Shown here in pieces: positions 1 through 9,840 of a stretch of DNA of 64,000 nt (within the stretch, counting starts at the first letter, position 1; the number at the start of each line of letters is the position of its first letter). Source of the stretch: Halorussus sp. MSC15.2 (lineage in GTDB: Archaea; Halobacteriota; Halobacteria; Halobacteriales; Haladaptataceae); contig NZ_VSLZ01000002.1 of assembly GCF_010747475.1 (NCBI RefSeq), positions 434,001 to 498,000 on the forward strand, read 5' to 3'. Both the position numbers and the translations under genes were made by a program. The notes under the pieces are model-generated. The model had not been told where the DNA came from and searched no databases. It saw only the letters and a program-made list of their open reading frames with translations.

Positions 1-151
1 GGCTCGACGAAATCCTTCCTGTCGAGTGAGTAGTATCCGCGTGTTTTCCCTGACAGAGTGCTTCGCGCCGGGAGCGAGTGGATTCCTCTTTCGGTGTCAC
101 ATTCACGGAATCGGAAAATACTTAAAAGATGGGTTAAGCATTGAAAGTGGC

Positions 152-1645
152 ATGGCACGCGACGAAACGACACGCGAACCATCGGAAGAGGCATCGAACG
201 TCAACAGACGGAACTACCTGCGATTGGCTGCGGCGACGGCGGCGTCCGTCACGGCATTCGGCACGGGCGTCACCGCCACGGCGGACTTCGAGACGATTAC
301 CGTCCCTGCGGGAGAGGTTCGAAGTTTCAGTCTCGGCGACGGCGACACGCTGGAAAACACGCTCATCGACATCTCCGCCGACGGTGCGGGCTACCGCATC
401 TCGGCCAACGGCGACGGGTGGGCGATTCGCAACGTCGGCGTTCGCGGGTACTTCGATGCCAACGTCGACGACCCAATCGTGGTGCTCTGTCCGAACGGCG
501 GGACGGGGACCATCGAGAACGTCTACCTCGGCGACGGCGGGTACGACGCCCCCGCCGGACTGACTACCGGCATCTTCGTCCACGCCTATCACTCGGGTCA
601 CATCGACATCGACCGGGTGAACGTGCAGGGCTGGGCCGGAAACGGTGTCTACGCCAGCGGTCCCGGTAACCACGACGACCACCCCAACCCCGGTGGGGAC
701 GGGACGGTCCAGATTACCAACTCGTACGCGGCCGACAACCCGACTGCCGACTTCCGACTCGGAACCGACGGTTCGTACTGTAAAAACTGTGTGTGTGAAG
801 GTTCGGGGCGAGGTTACTGGGGATTCTACAATACCACGAAGCTCATCGACTGCGACGTTCACAACGGAATCTACGCAAGCGACGGTGCGTGGGAGTCGCC
901 CGCAGTGGTGCAATTGGAGAACACCCGGTTCTCCGGCGGGACCCACACTTACGTCGACAGCGCCGACATCTCCGGAAGTTCGGCCGGTACTCCCCGCGAC
1001 CGGATGCCCGACGGCGTGCCGACGACGGCGGAGGCGGCCGCGAGCGCGACCAGCGGTACCGATAGCAGTGGCTCGGACTCGACGACGAGCGAATCTGACG
1101 ACTCGGCCCCGGCCGGAACGCTCTTCGAACTCGTCGCAGGGTCGGACACCTCGAACGTCGAGTACGAGTTCACGGTCGAGGGGAGCGTCCAGAAGCGGAC
1201 CGCCTCGGGCGACGTGACCGCCGAAAGCAACGACACCCTCTCGGACAACGGCGACGGGACGGTCACGATTTCAGGCCTCTCGGGCAACGGCTACGGCGAC
1301 GCCTTCTTCGTGGATGGCGACATCGTTTCGATGAACCTCGACGAGTCGAAGTGGACGCTCCGGTACGGCGGCGAGGAGGTCAGCGTGGGCGACCTCGTGC
1401 TACCGAACAAGTTGGTCATCGACGGGAGCGATACGCCCCGACAATCCAGCGAGTACACGGTGGAGTTCAGCGGCACGGCCCGCAAGAGCGCCGCGCTCGG
1501 GTCGGTTAACTCCCACGACGCGATTTCGGACGGCACGATTTCCGGGCGCGTCATCGGCGGGAAGGACGGCTATCGGTTCTCTGGCGAGATTACCGGCTTC
1601 CGACTCGACGGTCCCGCGAGGGTCAGCGTCGAGGACGACGCCTAA
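152..1645 (+). CDS. Tat-exported beta-helix protein with duplicated C-terminal domain
   Basis: About 497 aa, predicted to be exported. A twin-arginine signal is visible near residues 19-40 (NRRNYLRL followed by an Ala-rich core). Residues ~45-290 are rich in Gly/Asn/Asp with short repeated strands, as in right-handed parallel beta-helix (pectate-lyase-like) proteins, and include a CKNCVC cysteine cluster. A Ser/Thr/Asp linker (~295-320) leads to a C-terminal region of two similar halves, each with a pattern like EYxxxxxGxxxK. The ATG at 152 is preferred over the in-frame ATG at 26 because it puts the Tat motif near the N-terminus and leaves an AT-rich TATA-like stretch about 25-35 bases upstream. 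Substrate is unknown; a polysaccharide-binding or lyase role is inference only. Confidence 0.75.
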   Translation: MARDETTREPSEEASNVNRRNYLRLAAATAASVTAFGTGVTATADFETITVPAGEVRSFSLGDGDTLENTLIDISADGAGYRISANGDGWAIRNVGVRGYFDANVDDPIVVLCPNGGTGTIENVYLGDGGYDAPAGLTTGIFVHAYHSGHIDIDRVNVQGWAGNGVYASGPGNHDDHPNPGGDGTVQITNSYAADNPTADFRLGTDGSYCKNCVCEGSGRGYWGFYNTTKLIDCDVHNGIYASDGAWESPAVVQLENTRFSGGTHTYVDSADISGSSAGTPRDRMPDGVPTTAEAAASATSGTDSSGSDSTTSESDDSAPAGTLFELVAGSDTSNVEYEFTVEGSVQKRTASGDVTAESNDTLSDNGDGTVTISGLSGNGYGDAFFVDGDIVSMNLDESKWTLRYGGEEVSVGDLVLPNKLVIDGSDTPRQSSEYTVEFSGTARKSAALGSVNSHDAISDGTISGRVIGGKDGYRFSGEITGFRLDGPARVSVEDDA

Positions 1646-2050
1646 TCGCCGCGCACTCTTTTGGGCGGTCGGCCACGCTATTAGTCTCTCTTCAAGCGTT
1701 CAGGGTGGGCCTGAAACCGTTTCGCGGGCGGAACCGCGACGCCGAGACCAGCGGACGCTCTCGGACCAAATAGTCCGTCGGCTTCTGCGGCGAACGTTGC
1801 GACAGAGCGGAGGTCGCGCCGCTCTCCACGGGCGACTTAAGCACCGTATTCGGGTGTCCTGACCGCCGACGAGACCTCTGACCGGTTCGGGGATGCCCTC
1901 GCGTTATTCGTCGGATAGCTCGGCGGTAACTGCGTCGTAATTATGACACTCCTGTCGGGTTTCAGTACTTAGTTGTCGCTCCGAGCGCCCGCGGGATTCA
2001 GTCACAATCACAATATAACAATACACGAACGGATTCTGGACTAACTCACA
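1646..2050. other. Intergenic region with small hairpins and a TATA box for the next gene
   Basis: No convincing gene. It holds several short inverted repeats, including TTCAGG/CCTGAA around 1699-1715 and CGGAC-CAAATA-GTCCG at 1762-1777. An AT-rich CAATATAACA at 2011-2020 lies about 30 bases before the ATG at 2051 and is the likely TATA box of the downstream gene. Confidence 0.5.
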
Positions 2051-3856
2051 ATGCCCGGCGTTTCATTCGTTCAGGGGCAGACCGCCGTTGGAGAGGCTGC
2101 CTCGGCCTTGCTACGCACCGTCTGTTTCCGCGACGATTACGACCGAACGGTCCACGTAGAGGACAGTACCGCGTTTCTGGGGTCTACGGGGTATTCGGAG
2201 TACCCCGTAAAGACGGTTGAAACCTCGGACGCTGTTTTTGTACTCGAAGGCCACCTCTACGATACCGACGACGAGGAACGCGAACTTCGGTCCCTCGGTC
2301 CCAAACTACTCGAAGAGCGCCTTGAAGCCGTTCGGTCGTGGGTCGCCGACCGTGACGGCGACTTCCTCGTGCTGGCCTACGATAAGGAAACCGGGGCCGT
2401 CTCGGTCGTGAACGACACCTTCGCTCGACTTCCGGTCTACTACGCGACCGTCGGCGACGACGTCGTTTTCTCTCGCGAACTCAAATTCGTCCGCAGTCTC
2501 GCCCGAGACCGCGGCGACCTGCTCGAACCGGACGTGGTCGCGTTCGCTCAGACGCTCGTCTTCGGATACCAACTCGGGAACCGAACGCTCTTCGACTCGG
2601 TCCGCCGCGTCCCGCCGGGGTCTTACGTTCGCATCGACGGCGACGTGAACGTCCAGAGCCTCCACAGCCACGACTTCCAGCAGAAGTCCTACGCCGGTCG
2701 GAGCGTCCGGGAGAACGCCCGCGAACTGGCGTCCCGGTTCGAGGAGGCCTGCGCGAATCGAGACGTGGACGACCTGCCGAACGTGGTTTCGCTGAGCGGC
2801 GGTCTCGACTCTCGTGCCGTCGCGGGCGGATACGACGCCGTTGGCGTCCCGTATCTCACGGCGACCTTCGAGAAACCGAACGACGCGAACGTCTCGGACG
2901 TTCGACTCGCCGAACGCATCGCCGACGCGCTCGACGCAGACTGGGAGCGGTACGCCGTGGAGCGGACCGAGCGCCACCGGGAGGACCTGCTGGAGATGAA
3001 GCAGGGGCTGAACTTTCTCGCGATGTCGTTTCTGCTCGATTTCCTCGAACAGTTGGAGGCGCGCCACGGCAAGTTCACGTACGTCACGGGCGACGGCGGC
3101 GACAAGGCGCTACCGGACCTGACCCCGCCGCGGGAGTTCGACGGTCGGCGCGACCTCGCGGAGTACGTCGTGGACGCTCACAGCATCTTCGACCCGGAGG
3201 AAGTGGCAGACTTGACCGGGGTGTCGCGCGAGCGACTCGTCCGGTCGGTAGAGACCCGGTTGGACTCGTACCCGGAGTCGGCCTGCGACGCTCAGTACGT
3301 CCACTTCCTCGTTCGGGAACGGGGGATGAACTGGCTCAACCACGGCGAGGACCGGAATCGCTACTACTGTTGGAGCGTCTCGCCGTTCTACGCGACGGGA
3401 TTCTTCGATTACGCGATGAGCGTGCCCGCCGACCAGAAGCGACGGAGCAAGTTGCAGGCCGCCTTCCTCGAGGAGTTGGACCCGACGCTGTGCGACATCG
3501 AGGACGCGAACTACGACGCGCCGGTGAGTTCCGTCACGCACGAGCTAAAGACGCTCGGTGTCAACCTCGTCAGTCGGTATCCCGGTCTCAAGGACGCCAT
3601 CACCTCCTTCCTGAACGGGGGTGCGAGCGACGAACTCACCGACGCGCTGGCGAACGAGGTCCGACGCGCGGGGGAAACGCCGTTCGACGACGCGGCGGTC
3701 GCAGACGTCGTTCGCAACGGCGGTGACTACCGCGGGCAGGAACTCTACAACCTGCTGACGTTGCTGGCGACCACCAACTACACGCCCGCCCGCCCCGTCC
3801 GAACCGACCAGACCGCGGTGATTACCGACGGGGAAGGGTACGGTGAAGAGAAGTAA
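2051..3856 (+). CDS. Asparagine synthase-like ATP-dependent amide ligase
   Basis: 601 aa with asparagine synthetase B architecture. The N-terminal ~200 residues resemble a class II glutamine amidotransferase fold (GDFLVLAYD, then NDTFARLPVYY). The synthetase half carries the PP-loop SGGLDSR near residue 251, and TGDGGD near residue 350. The Cys2 nucleophile expected of a glutaminase is missing because the protein begins MPGVSF. Glutamine use is therefore doubtful, and the enzyme may take ammonia or make a different amide. It is monocistronic with its own TATA box and belongs to the broad AsnB-like family often found near haloarchaeal surface-glycan genes. The true substrate cannot be told from sequence. 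Confidence 0.8.
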   Translation: MPGVSFVQGQTAVGEAASALLRTVCFRDDYDRTVHVEDSTAFLGSTGYSEYPVKTVETSDAVFVLEGHLYDTDDEERELRSLGPKLLEERLEAVRSWVADRDGDFLVLAYDKETGAVSVVNDTFARLPVYYATVGDDVVFSRELKFVRSLARDRGDLLEPDVVAFAQTLVFGYQLGNRTLFDSVRRVPPGSYVRIDGDVNVQSLHSHDFQQKSYAGRSVRENARELASRFEEACANRDVDDLPNVVSLSGGLDSRAVAGGYDAVGVPYLTATFEKPNDANVSDVRLAERIADALDADWERYAVERTERHREDLLEMKQGLNFLAMSFLLDFLEQLEARHGKFTYVTGDGGDKALPDLTPPREFDGRRDLAEYVVDAHSIFDPEEVADLTGVSRERLVRSVETRLDSYPESACDAQYVHFLVRERGMNWLNHGEDRNRYYCWSVSPFYATGFFDYAMSVPADQKRRSKLQAAFLEELDPTLCDIEDANYDAPVSSVTHELKTLGVNLVSRYPGLKDAITSFLNGGASDELTDALANEVRRAGETPFDDAAVADVVRNGGDYRGQELYNLLTLLATTNYTPARPVRTDQTAVITDGEGYGEEK

Positions 3857-3874
3857 ACGTCGGACTGCGACGGT

Positions 3875-4156
3875 TTAGTAGCCGGTGACCGGTGCGTGCT
3901 GGGACATCTCCGCGAAGGAGTCCTCCGAGAGTGTTTCCGGAGCGACGAGCACCAGCGCCAACAGCATCACAGCGACGACCGGCAGTAGCAGTCTGTCACG
4001 CCATCCCATCTCGGCGACGTTGTTGGAGAAGTACCGCACCGAGGACACCCCCACGGCGCGTGCCGCGCTCGTCCGGCGAAGGATTTCCGCGATAGGTGCA
4101 CGTTCTCGGACCTCGTTCTGCATGTCGGAATCCACGACGCATCCCACAATAAACAT
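3875..4156 (-). CDS. Small single-pass membrane protein, unknown function
   Basis: 93 aa, convergent with the asparagine synthase-like gene. One strong hydrophobic helix (LLLPVVAVMLLALVLVAP, residues ~56-75) follows a basic, soluble N-terminal half. The start is uncertain: an internal Met near residue 12 (MQNEVRE) is also possible. No recognisable domain. Confidence 0.5.
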   Translation of the reverse strand: MFIVGCVVDSDMQNEVRERAPIAEILRRTSAARAVGVSSVRYFSNNVAEMGWRDRLLLPVVAVMLLALVLVAPETLSEDSFAEMSQHAPVTGY

Positions 4157-4348
4157 ACGGAGGTTAGCCGTCGCTAAGTCCGTATTATGCCGGATGAAGA
4201 CGGGAGCAGACTCGTCGGTTTCGGTCGGGCCGAATTCGGCGACGCGCTGGAAACGATACCCGACTCTACGCTACCTCTCTTTCAAATACTCGGGCGTTTT
4301 TATCATCTAGGAAGGTTGATTAATCTCGGCTCCGAATAGGACCGCCAT

Positions 4349-4870
4349 ATGAGCACCAGTCGGCTCGATGGCGAGCAGGTTCCAGACGAGCGCGACACGC
4401 CGTTTCGAGACCGGTTGGAGTCCACCGAGGAGATTCGTCTGTCGTGGACCGGGTCCGACGTTCGCTGGGTGAACCAGTGGCGGATGGCCTCCGACTCGCC
4501 GACCGCCTTCGCCGCGACCGACCGTCGCGTCCTCTTCGAGACCGGCGAGACTACCGCCTCCATCGGCTACAATCACGTTCGGGCCGTGAAAATCGACCCC
4601 GCGGGCGAACGACTCGACCTCTCGACGGCGTTCCTCGCGTGCGGTGGTCTCTGCCTCGTCGTCGGACTGCTGGCCGCGATTAACGACGTCACCAGCGGGG
4701 TCGCGCTGATTCTGCTCGCGGTTATGCTACTCCTCGCGGGGAACGCGGTCGAGACGGGACCCGACTGCGCGACCGTCACCGTCGTCATCGACAACGAGCG
4801 CCAGCGACTCTCGTTCTCGGCCCGGGAGGAAGTGGGCGAGGAACTGGCGGAACTGGCCGAGGCGGTGTGA
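4349..4870 (+). CDS. Two-TM protein with PH-like domain
   Basis: 173 aa. Residues ~25-90 form a soluble domain with the pattern AATDRRVLFETG...IGYNHVRAVKID. This looks like the bacterial/archaeal PH-like fold of YdbS/SHOCT-type membrane proteins. Two adjacent transmembrane helices (~94-112 and ~115-135) follow, then a second short beta-rich stretch ending in an acidic helix. The start ATG at 4349 follows an AT-rich stretch. Function is unknown; a membrane-associated regulatory or stress role would be a guess. Confidence 0.65.
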   Translation: MSTSRLDGEQVPDERDTPFRDRLESTEEIRLSWTGSDVRWVNQWRMASDSPTAFAATDRRVLFETGETTASIGYNHVRAVKIDPAGERLDLSTAFLACGGLCLVVGLLAAINDVTSGVALILLAVMLLLAGNAVETGPDCATVTVVIDNERQRLSFSAREEVGEELAELAEAV

Positions 4871-4882
4871 ACCGAACGCCCG

Positions 4883-5083
4883 CTACAGAATCCGCATCTC
4901 CTCGAACCGAAGCGTCTCGTCGGTCAGTTCGGCGGTCAGCGATTCGAGTCCCTCTTCGATTTCCCACCGATACCCCTCCGTAGAGACCGAAATCCCGTAG
5001 GTCTCTCCCACCGCAGCTTCGAAGACGCGGAGTAGTTCGTCGCCTTCGATAATCACCGTCCCGCCGACCGGGGTATCGGCCAC
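4883..5083 (-). CDS. Small acidic protein, unknown function
   Basis: 66 aa from a GTG start, predicted beta-alpha-beta (VGGTVIIEGDELLRVFEAAVGE) with an acidic C-terminus. The reading frame stays open upstream with plausible haloarchaeal codon use (ending FTFDVAD before the GTG), so the real N-terminus may lie up to about 40 codons earlier, although no in-frame ATG was found there. Convergent with the PH-like gene, 12 bases away. Confidence 0.45.
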   Translation of the reverse strand: MADTPVGGTVIIEGDELLRVFEAAVGETYGISVSTEGYRWEIEEGLESLTAELTDETLRFEEMRIL

Positions 5084-5228
5084 GTCGAACGTGAAGGGTC
5101 TAGTCTCGCTCGCCGCGTCGTGGAGCGAGAGCCACAGTGCTTCGCACCTCGTCGCGGGGCCATGCGGAGAAGTCCGACGAGTAGTCGAGAAGTCTGACGC
5201 GAACTCGACTCCGCGTCCCCGAGTGCGG

Positions 5229-6361
5229 TTACTCCGCCTCGACTAGCGACTCGACGTACTGCGAGACGTGGTCGTCCATCCGGCGTTTGAACCCGGCCTG
5301 TCGCGCGAGGCGGTCTAACTCGCGGGCGACCAGACTCCCGTACTGAACCGCCTTCTTCTCGCGGAACGCCACGCGGTCGGGGACGAACTCGCGGGCCGCG
5401 AGTCGGAACGCCTTCTTGCGCTCGCCGCGGGAATCGACCAGCAAATCTCCCGGTAGTCGGAGGGCGGTCCGCACCACTCTGTCGTCCAGCAGCGGCGCGA
5501 CCGGTTCGACGCCCGCGGCGCGCAACCCCAGCAGGTCGCGTTCCAGTTGGTCCGGCAAGGTACGAATCACCTCTCGGGCCGCGCCACGGACGTCTCGGCC
5601 GTGACGCGGGGGTCCTCGGGCGCGCGAGCGACCTTGGCGTAGCCACCGAACAGTTCGTCGGCACCCTGCCCGACCGCGAGTCGGTCGTACCCGTCGGCCG
5701 CCGCGCGCTCTCCGGCGAGGTAGAGCGGGAGCGCGATTTGCACGTCCATCGCATTGGTCCGGCCGGTCGCGCGGGCGACGCCGGAGACCGCCTGCTCGAC
5801 GTCAGATACGTCGAGTTCCACGACTCGGAGGTCGTCCTCGCGGCCCATCAGTCGGGCGGCGCGCCGGGCCGCCGCCACGTCGTGACTGTCGGGGAAGCCG
5901 ACGACGTAGAGGGGTGCGTCGAGCGCGCTGGCCACGACGGCCGAGTCCACGCCGCCCGAGAACGCGACGGCCACTCCCTCCGAGGGGACCGAACCCAACG
6001 ATTCGCCGAGCGCGCGCCGGAGGTCCGCGACCGCCTCGCGGTCGTCCGCGGCGGGCGCGGGGTCGGGAATCGAGAAGACGCGCTCGGGGTCGTTGTCCTC
6101 CAGAGAGACCGTGTGGCCCGCCGGAATCGGTTCGGGGTCGGCGAGATTGTCGGGCGAGAACGCCCAGCCGTCCGCATTGCGGAGCGGGCGTTCGCGTCGC
6201 TCCACGAAGATTGGTTGCCGACCGAGAACGTCGCGGACCAGGCGGCCGTCCGGCAGTCGTCCGGCGAACCCGCGGGTCCCGGAGAGCGACTCCCCGGCCG
6301 CGACCGCCTCCGCGACGGCGTTCGGCGACGCACCGCGCATGGGCGACTCCTCGCGAGTCAT
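5229..6361 (-). pseudogene. Asparagine synthase-like gene, interrupted by a -1 frameshift
   Basis: Two overlapping frames together encode one asparagine-synthase C-terminal-type protein of about 377 aa. The first frame (from 6361) has the PP-loop SGGVDS, DVQIALPLYL and GQGADELFGGYAKVAR, a signature of asparagine synthetases. The second frame continues with DVRGAAREVIRTLPDQLERD and RLPGDLLVDSRGERKKAFR. The break is near 5594, where one missing base (GAGGAC read as GAGAC on the coding strand) would restore the frame. Start ATG at 6361 overlaps the stop of the upstream PHP gene (ATGA), so the two are translationally coupled. The N-terminal region is short and lacks a catalytic Cys2. Probably functional in the organism if the indel is a sequencing error. 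Confidence 0.75.
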
Positions 6362-7044
6362 TCCAACATCTCGCCGAGGCGGTTCTTCACCCGGCGCTTT
6401 GCCCCGCCCGCGGCCTGTCGAAAACTGACGTGCCACGGGGTACGCTTACCCTCGACGCTGGTCCGACCGTCGAGGATGGCGTCGAGAATCGCCTCCGCGC
6501 TTCGGTCGTCCGCGCCGATTCGGGTGACCGCCTGCCCGACCATCTCGCTGATGTGCGCGTCGCTCCCCGCGGTCTGGGGTAACCCGTGGCGCTCGGCGAA
6601 TCGCCTCGCCTTCCGGTTTCCGCGCCCCGTCAGCAGTCGAGAGTTGTACACCTCGATGGCGTCGGCCGCTGTGAGTTCTTGTTCGGTAATCTTCGCCATC
6701 ACGCCGCTACGAGATTTCTGGTACGGATGAGGAACCACGGCGACGCCGTCCAGTTCGTGGATGCGGTCGAGCGTCTCGCCGAACGACAGACCGGCGGGGA
6801 CGCGCTCTCGGATGCCCAGTCCGAGGACGTGGCCCGCGGCGGAACTAATCTCCATGCCCGGGATGCCGACCAGTCCGTACTCGTCGGCCTTCTCTACGGC
6901 TTCGAGACTGGCCGCAATTTCGTCGTGGTCGGTGATGGCCAGCGCGTCGAGACCGACCGCCGCGGCCTGCTCCAACAGGAGGTCGACCGAATCGCGACCG
7001 TCGTACGAGAGCGACGAGTGGGCGTGTAGCTCGACCGATAGCAC
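6358..7044 (-). CDS. PHP-domain metal-dependent phosphoesterase
   Basis: 228 aa from a GTG start (VLSVELHAHSSLSYDGRD). The HAHSSLSYDG motif, ITDHDE near residue 37, GMEIS near residue 63, VPHPY near residue 102 and GSDAH near residue 160 are the metal ligands of the PHP fold, as in YciV/RNase AM-type and polymerase-associated phosphoesterases. It hydrolyses a phosphoester, but the substrate is unknown. The GTG at 7044 is preferred because it starts directly before the conserved first beta strand. The gene overlaps the downstream asparagine synthase-like gene by four bases (ATGA), indicating an operon. Confidence 0.8.
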   Translation of the reverse strand: MLSVELHAHSSLSYDGRDSVDLLLEQAAAVGLDALAITDHDEIAASLEAVEKADEYGLVGIPGMEISSAAGHVLGLGIRERVPAGLSFGETLDRIHELDGVAVVPHPYQKSRSGVMAKITEQELTAADAIEVYNSRLLTGRGNRKARRFAERHGLPQTAGSDAHISEMVGQAVTRIGADDRSAEAILDAILDGRTSVEGKRTPWHVSFRQAAGGAKRRVKNRLGEMLE

Positions 7045-7469
7045 GGGTGGCCGTTCGCAGGGAAGTGGCAAAAACGACTCGGTCCGCTTCGCGCGCGGCG
7101 TCTGGCCTCAATCTCGCGTTCGTCCTTCGTAACGAGTCGGCGAAGTACTCGTAACTCGGGTTACTCAAACGACAGTTTGCAGTAACGACAGGTGGACCGC
7201 GAACACTCTCGGTTTCGGGACGCGATGAACCGCCTCTGCGGGACGGGTATCGAGAGAGACGAGTCATCGCCGCTACTGCGCCGACACGTCGTGGGTATTC
7301 AGGAACGGAACCGTGTCTCGGTACGTTTGACTGAATGATGATTCTCAAGACACTCTGTAGATATGCGAGGACCGTCTATATATGGTCGTAACATTCTTGA
7401 TGGTGTCTTTCTGCGGTTACGCGACTCGCTTCGTTCCTCGTCCGAGACTGGCGGCCCCACACGAAATTT

Positions 7470-7485
7470 CATATATCGATATATG
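7470..7485. repeat. Perfect 16-bp AT-rich palindrome
   Basis: CATATATCGATATATG is its own reverse complement. It sits in the AT-rich centre of the long gap between the PHP gene and purL, about 245 bases before purL. It could be a regulator site or a DNA-structure element; no flanking gene start is close to it. Confidence 0.5.
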
Positions 7486-7710
7486 CTTTACAAGTCTGAA
7501 ACTGCGCGAAGGGAATGGTAGAAAAATGAATACTAATCTGAAGCGAACCCCAGAAAAAGGGGGAGTTCGGCCGACTCCGACGACAGACGACGCCCGTCCG
7601 AAGTGGGCGCTGACGTCGGCCACCCGGAACTCCAGCGGTGCTACAGGTCGCACTCGCGGCATCCGCAGAAGTATGCACGCACCTGCACATAGAAAGGCAT
7701 TAATTCGCCG

Positions 7711-7724
7711 TGTCTGTACAGACA
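7711..7724. promoter_or_regulatory. Candidate operator at the purL start
   Basis: TGTCTGTACAGACA is a perfect 14-bp palindrome ending five bases before the purL ATG. An AT-rich CATTAATT (7698-7705) that could be a TATA element lies just upstream. A repressor bound here would cover the transcription start of a leaderless mRNA. Purine control is inferred only from position. Confidence 0.5.
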
Positions 7725-7729
7725 GGTGA

Positions 7730-9840
7730 ATGAGTCTCTCCGAGCCAGACCGCGAACTCGTCGTCACCGAACTCGGCCGGGAGCCGACCGCGGCGGAGGC
7801 AGTGCTGTTCGAGAACCTCTGGAGCGAACACTGCGCGTACCGTTCGTCCCGACCGCTACTGTCGGCGTTCGATAGCGAAGGCGAACAGGTCGTCGTCGGG
7901 CCGGGCGACGACGCAGCAGTCGTGGAAGTCGCTGACGACGTGTACATCACGATGGGTATCGAGAGCCACAACCACCCCTCGTTCGTGGACCCCTACGACG
8001 GCGCGGCCACCGGCGTCGGCGGTATCGTCCGTGACACGCTCTCGATGGGTGCCTACCCCATCGCGCTCGCGGATTCGCTGTACTTCGGCGATTTCGACCG
8101 CGAACACTCCCGCTACCTGCTGGAGGGCGTCGTGGAGGGCATCTCGGACTACGGCAACTCCATCGGCGTCCCCACGGTCGCCGGAAGCACGGCGTTCCAC
8201 GCCGACTACGAGGGCAACCCACTGGTCAACGTGGCTTGCGTGGGTCTGCTTTCGCCGGACCGACTCGTCACGGCCGACGCGAAGGAACCCGGCAATAAAC
8301 TGGTGCTGGTCGGCAACGCGACCGGCCGGGACGTCTCGGCGGCGCGAGTTTCGCCAGCGAGGACCTCTCGGAGGACGCCGAGACCGAAGACCGCCCGGCA
8401 GTGCAAGTCGGCGACCCCTACACCGAGAAGTTGCTCGTCGAGGCCAGCGAGGCCCTGCTAGACCGGGATTTGGTCGAGGCGGCGCGAGACCTCGGCGCGG
8501 CCGGACTCGGCGGCGCGTCCAGCGAGATGGTCGCCAAGGGCGGTCTCGGCGCGGAGATTCGACTGGAGGAGGTCCACCAGCGCGAACCGAACATGAACGC
8601 GCTGGAAATCCTGCTCGCCGAGTCCCAAGAGCGGATGTGCTACGAGGTCCGGCCGGAGAACGTCGACGCGGTCGAGCAGGTCGCCGAGAAGTACGACCTC
8701 GGCTGTTCGGTCATCGGCGAGGTCACGGAGGGCAACTACGTCTGTACCTTCGAGGGCGAGACCGTCGTGGACGTGGACGCCGAGTTCCTCGGCGACGGCG
8801 CGCCGATGAACGACCTCGAATCCGAAGCGCCGACCCAGCCCGAGCGCGACCTGCCGGACGCCGACCTCGCCGAGGCGTTCGAGGCGGTCGTCGGGAACCC
8901 CAACACCGCGAGCAAGCGGTGGGTCTACCGCCAGTACGACCACGAAGTGCAGGTCCGGACCGCGACCGGGCCGGGCGACGACGCGGCGGTGCTCGCGCTC
9001 CGAGAGGCGGAGAAGGGACTCGCCGTCTCTTCTGGCGCGGACCCCAACTGGACCGCGGCCGCGCCCTACGACGGCGCTCGCGCAGTTGCACTGGAGAACG
9101 CCACCAACCTCGCCGCGAAGGGCGCGACGCCCCTCGCGGCGGTGGACTGCCTCAACGGCGGCAACCCCGAGAAGCCCGACGTGTACGGTGGATTCGAGGG
9201 AATCGTGGACGGTCTCGCCGACATGTGCGCGGCGCTCGACGCGCCGGTCGTCGGCGGGAACGTCTCGCTGTACAACGACTCGCCCTCGGGACCGATTCCG
9301 CCGACGCCCACGCTGGCGATGACCGGGACGAAAGACGGGTACGGTGCGCCGCCCGCCGCCCTTTCTGGCGAGGGCACGCTACTCGTCGTCGGCGACTCGG
9401 GCGGGGCGCGACTCGGTGGCTCGGAGTACCTCGCCCAGACGGGCGGGAGCGACCGCTTCCCGACGCTCCCGGAGAACCCCCGCGAGGTCGTGGAGACGCT
9501 CGCCGAAGTCGCCGACGCGCCCGACACGCTCGCGGTCCACGACGTGAGCCACGGCGGTCTCGCGGTCGCGCTCGCCGAGATGGTCGCGGCGGACGCTGGC
9601 GCGGCGGTCGAAGTCGAGGACCTCGAAGCGCTCTTCGCCGAGACGCCGGGGCGCGCCGTCGTGGAGACGACCGACCCCGAGGCGGTCCGCGAGACGTTCG
9701 AGGGCGTCGCACCGGTGTCTCGAATCGGCGACGCAGACGATTCGGGGACGCTCGACCTGACCGTGGACGGTGAGTCGCTATCGTACGACGCCGCAGACAT
9801 CGCCGACCTCCGGGACGTGCTGGCCCGCGAACTCGACTGA
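7730..9840 (+). pseudogene. purL: Phosphoribosylformylglycinamidine synthase PurL, interrupted by a -1 frameshift
   Basis: Catalyses the ATP-dependent FGAR to FGAM step of de novo purine synthesis together with PurQ and PurS. The first frame has the small-PurL N-terminus with [12 protein letters not shown] and [10 protein letters not shown]-like motifs (here [20 protein letters not shown]). The second has [27 protein letters not shown] and the second AIRS-like half ([33 protein letters not shown]). The break is near 8337: the expected [15 protein letters not shown] is read out of frame because one G appears to be missing from a GGG run. Adding it gives 703 aa, the normal length for archaeal PurL. 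Since the gene is a core biosynthetic one, a sequencing or assembly indel is more likely than real loss. Confidence 0.9.

Larger units (their letters stand above)
7045..7729. other. Long intergenic region upstream of purL
   Basis: About 685 bases without a gene I can support. The open frames on both strands are short, rich in Arg/Ser and inconsistent in codon use. The middle (7360-7520) is AT-rich and holds a 16-bp perfect palindrome. The right end carries the purL promoter and a 14-bp palindrome. A short frame from 7527 (MNTNLKRTPEKGG) to the purL start is open but reads like noise. Confidence 0.5.

Noticed and set aside
134-946. Long open frame on the minus strand opposite the beta-helix gene
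   Set aside because: It is antisense to a gene with good codon use, is Arg/Val-biased and shows no motif; typical shadow frame in GC-rich DNA.
7382-7729. Possible CDS of 115 codons before purL
   Set aside because: Runs through the AT-rich promoter area and palindrome, has noise-like composition and ends at the purL start with no RBS or family support.
8031-9773. 580-codon open frame across purL
   Set aside because: Arg/Gly-rich in all parts and out of frame with the conserved PurL motifs; a shadow frame.
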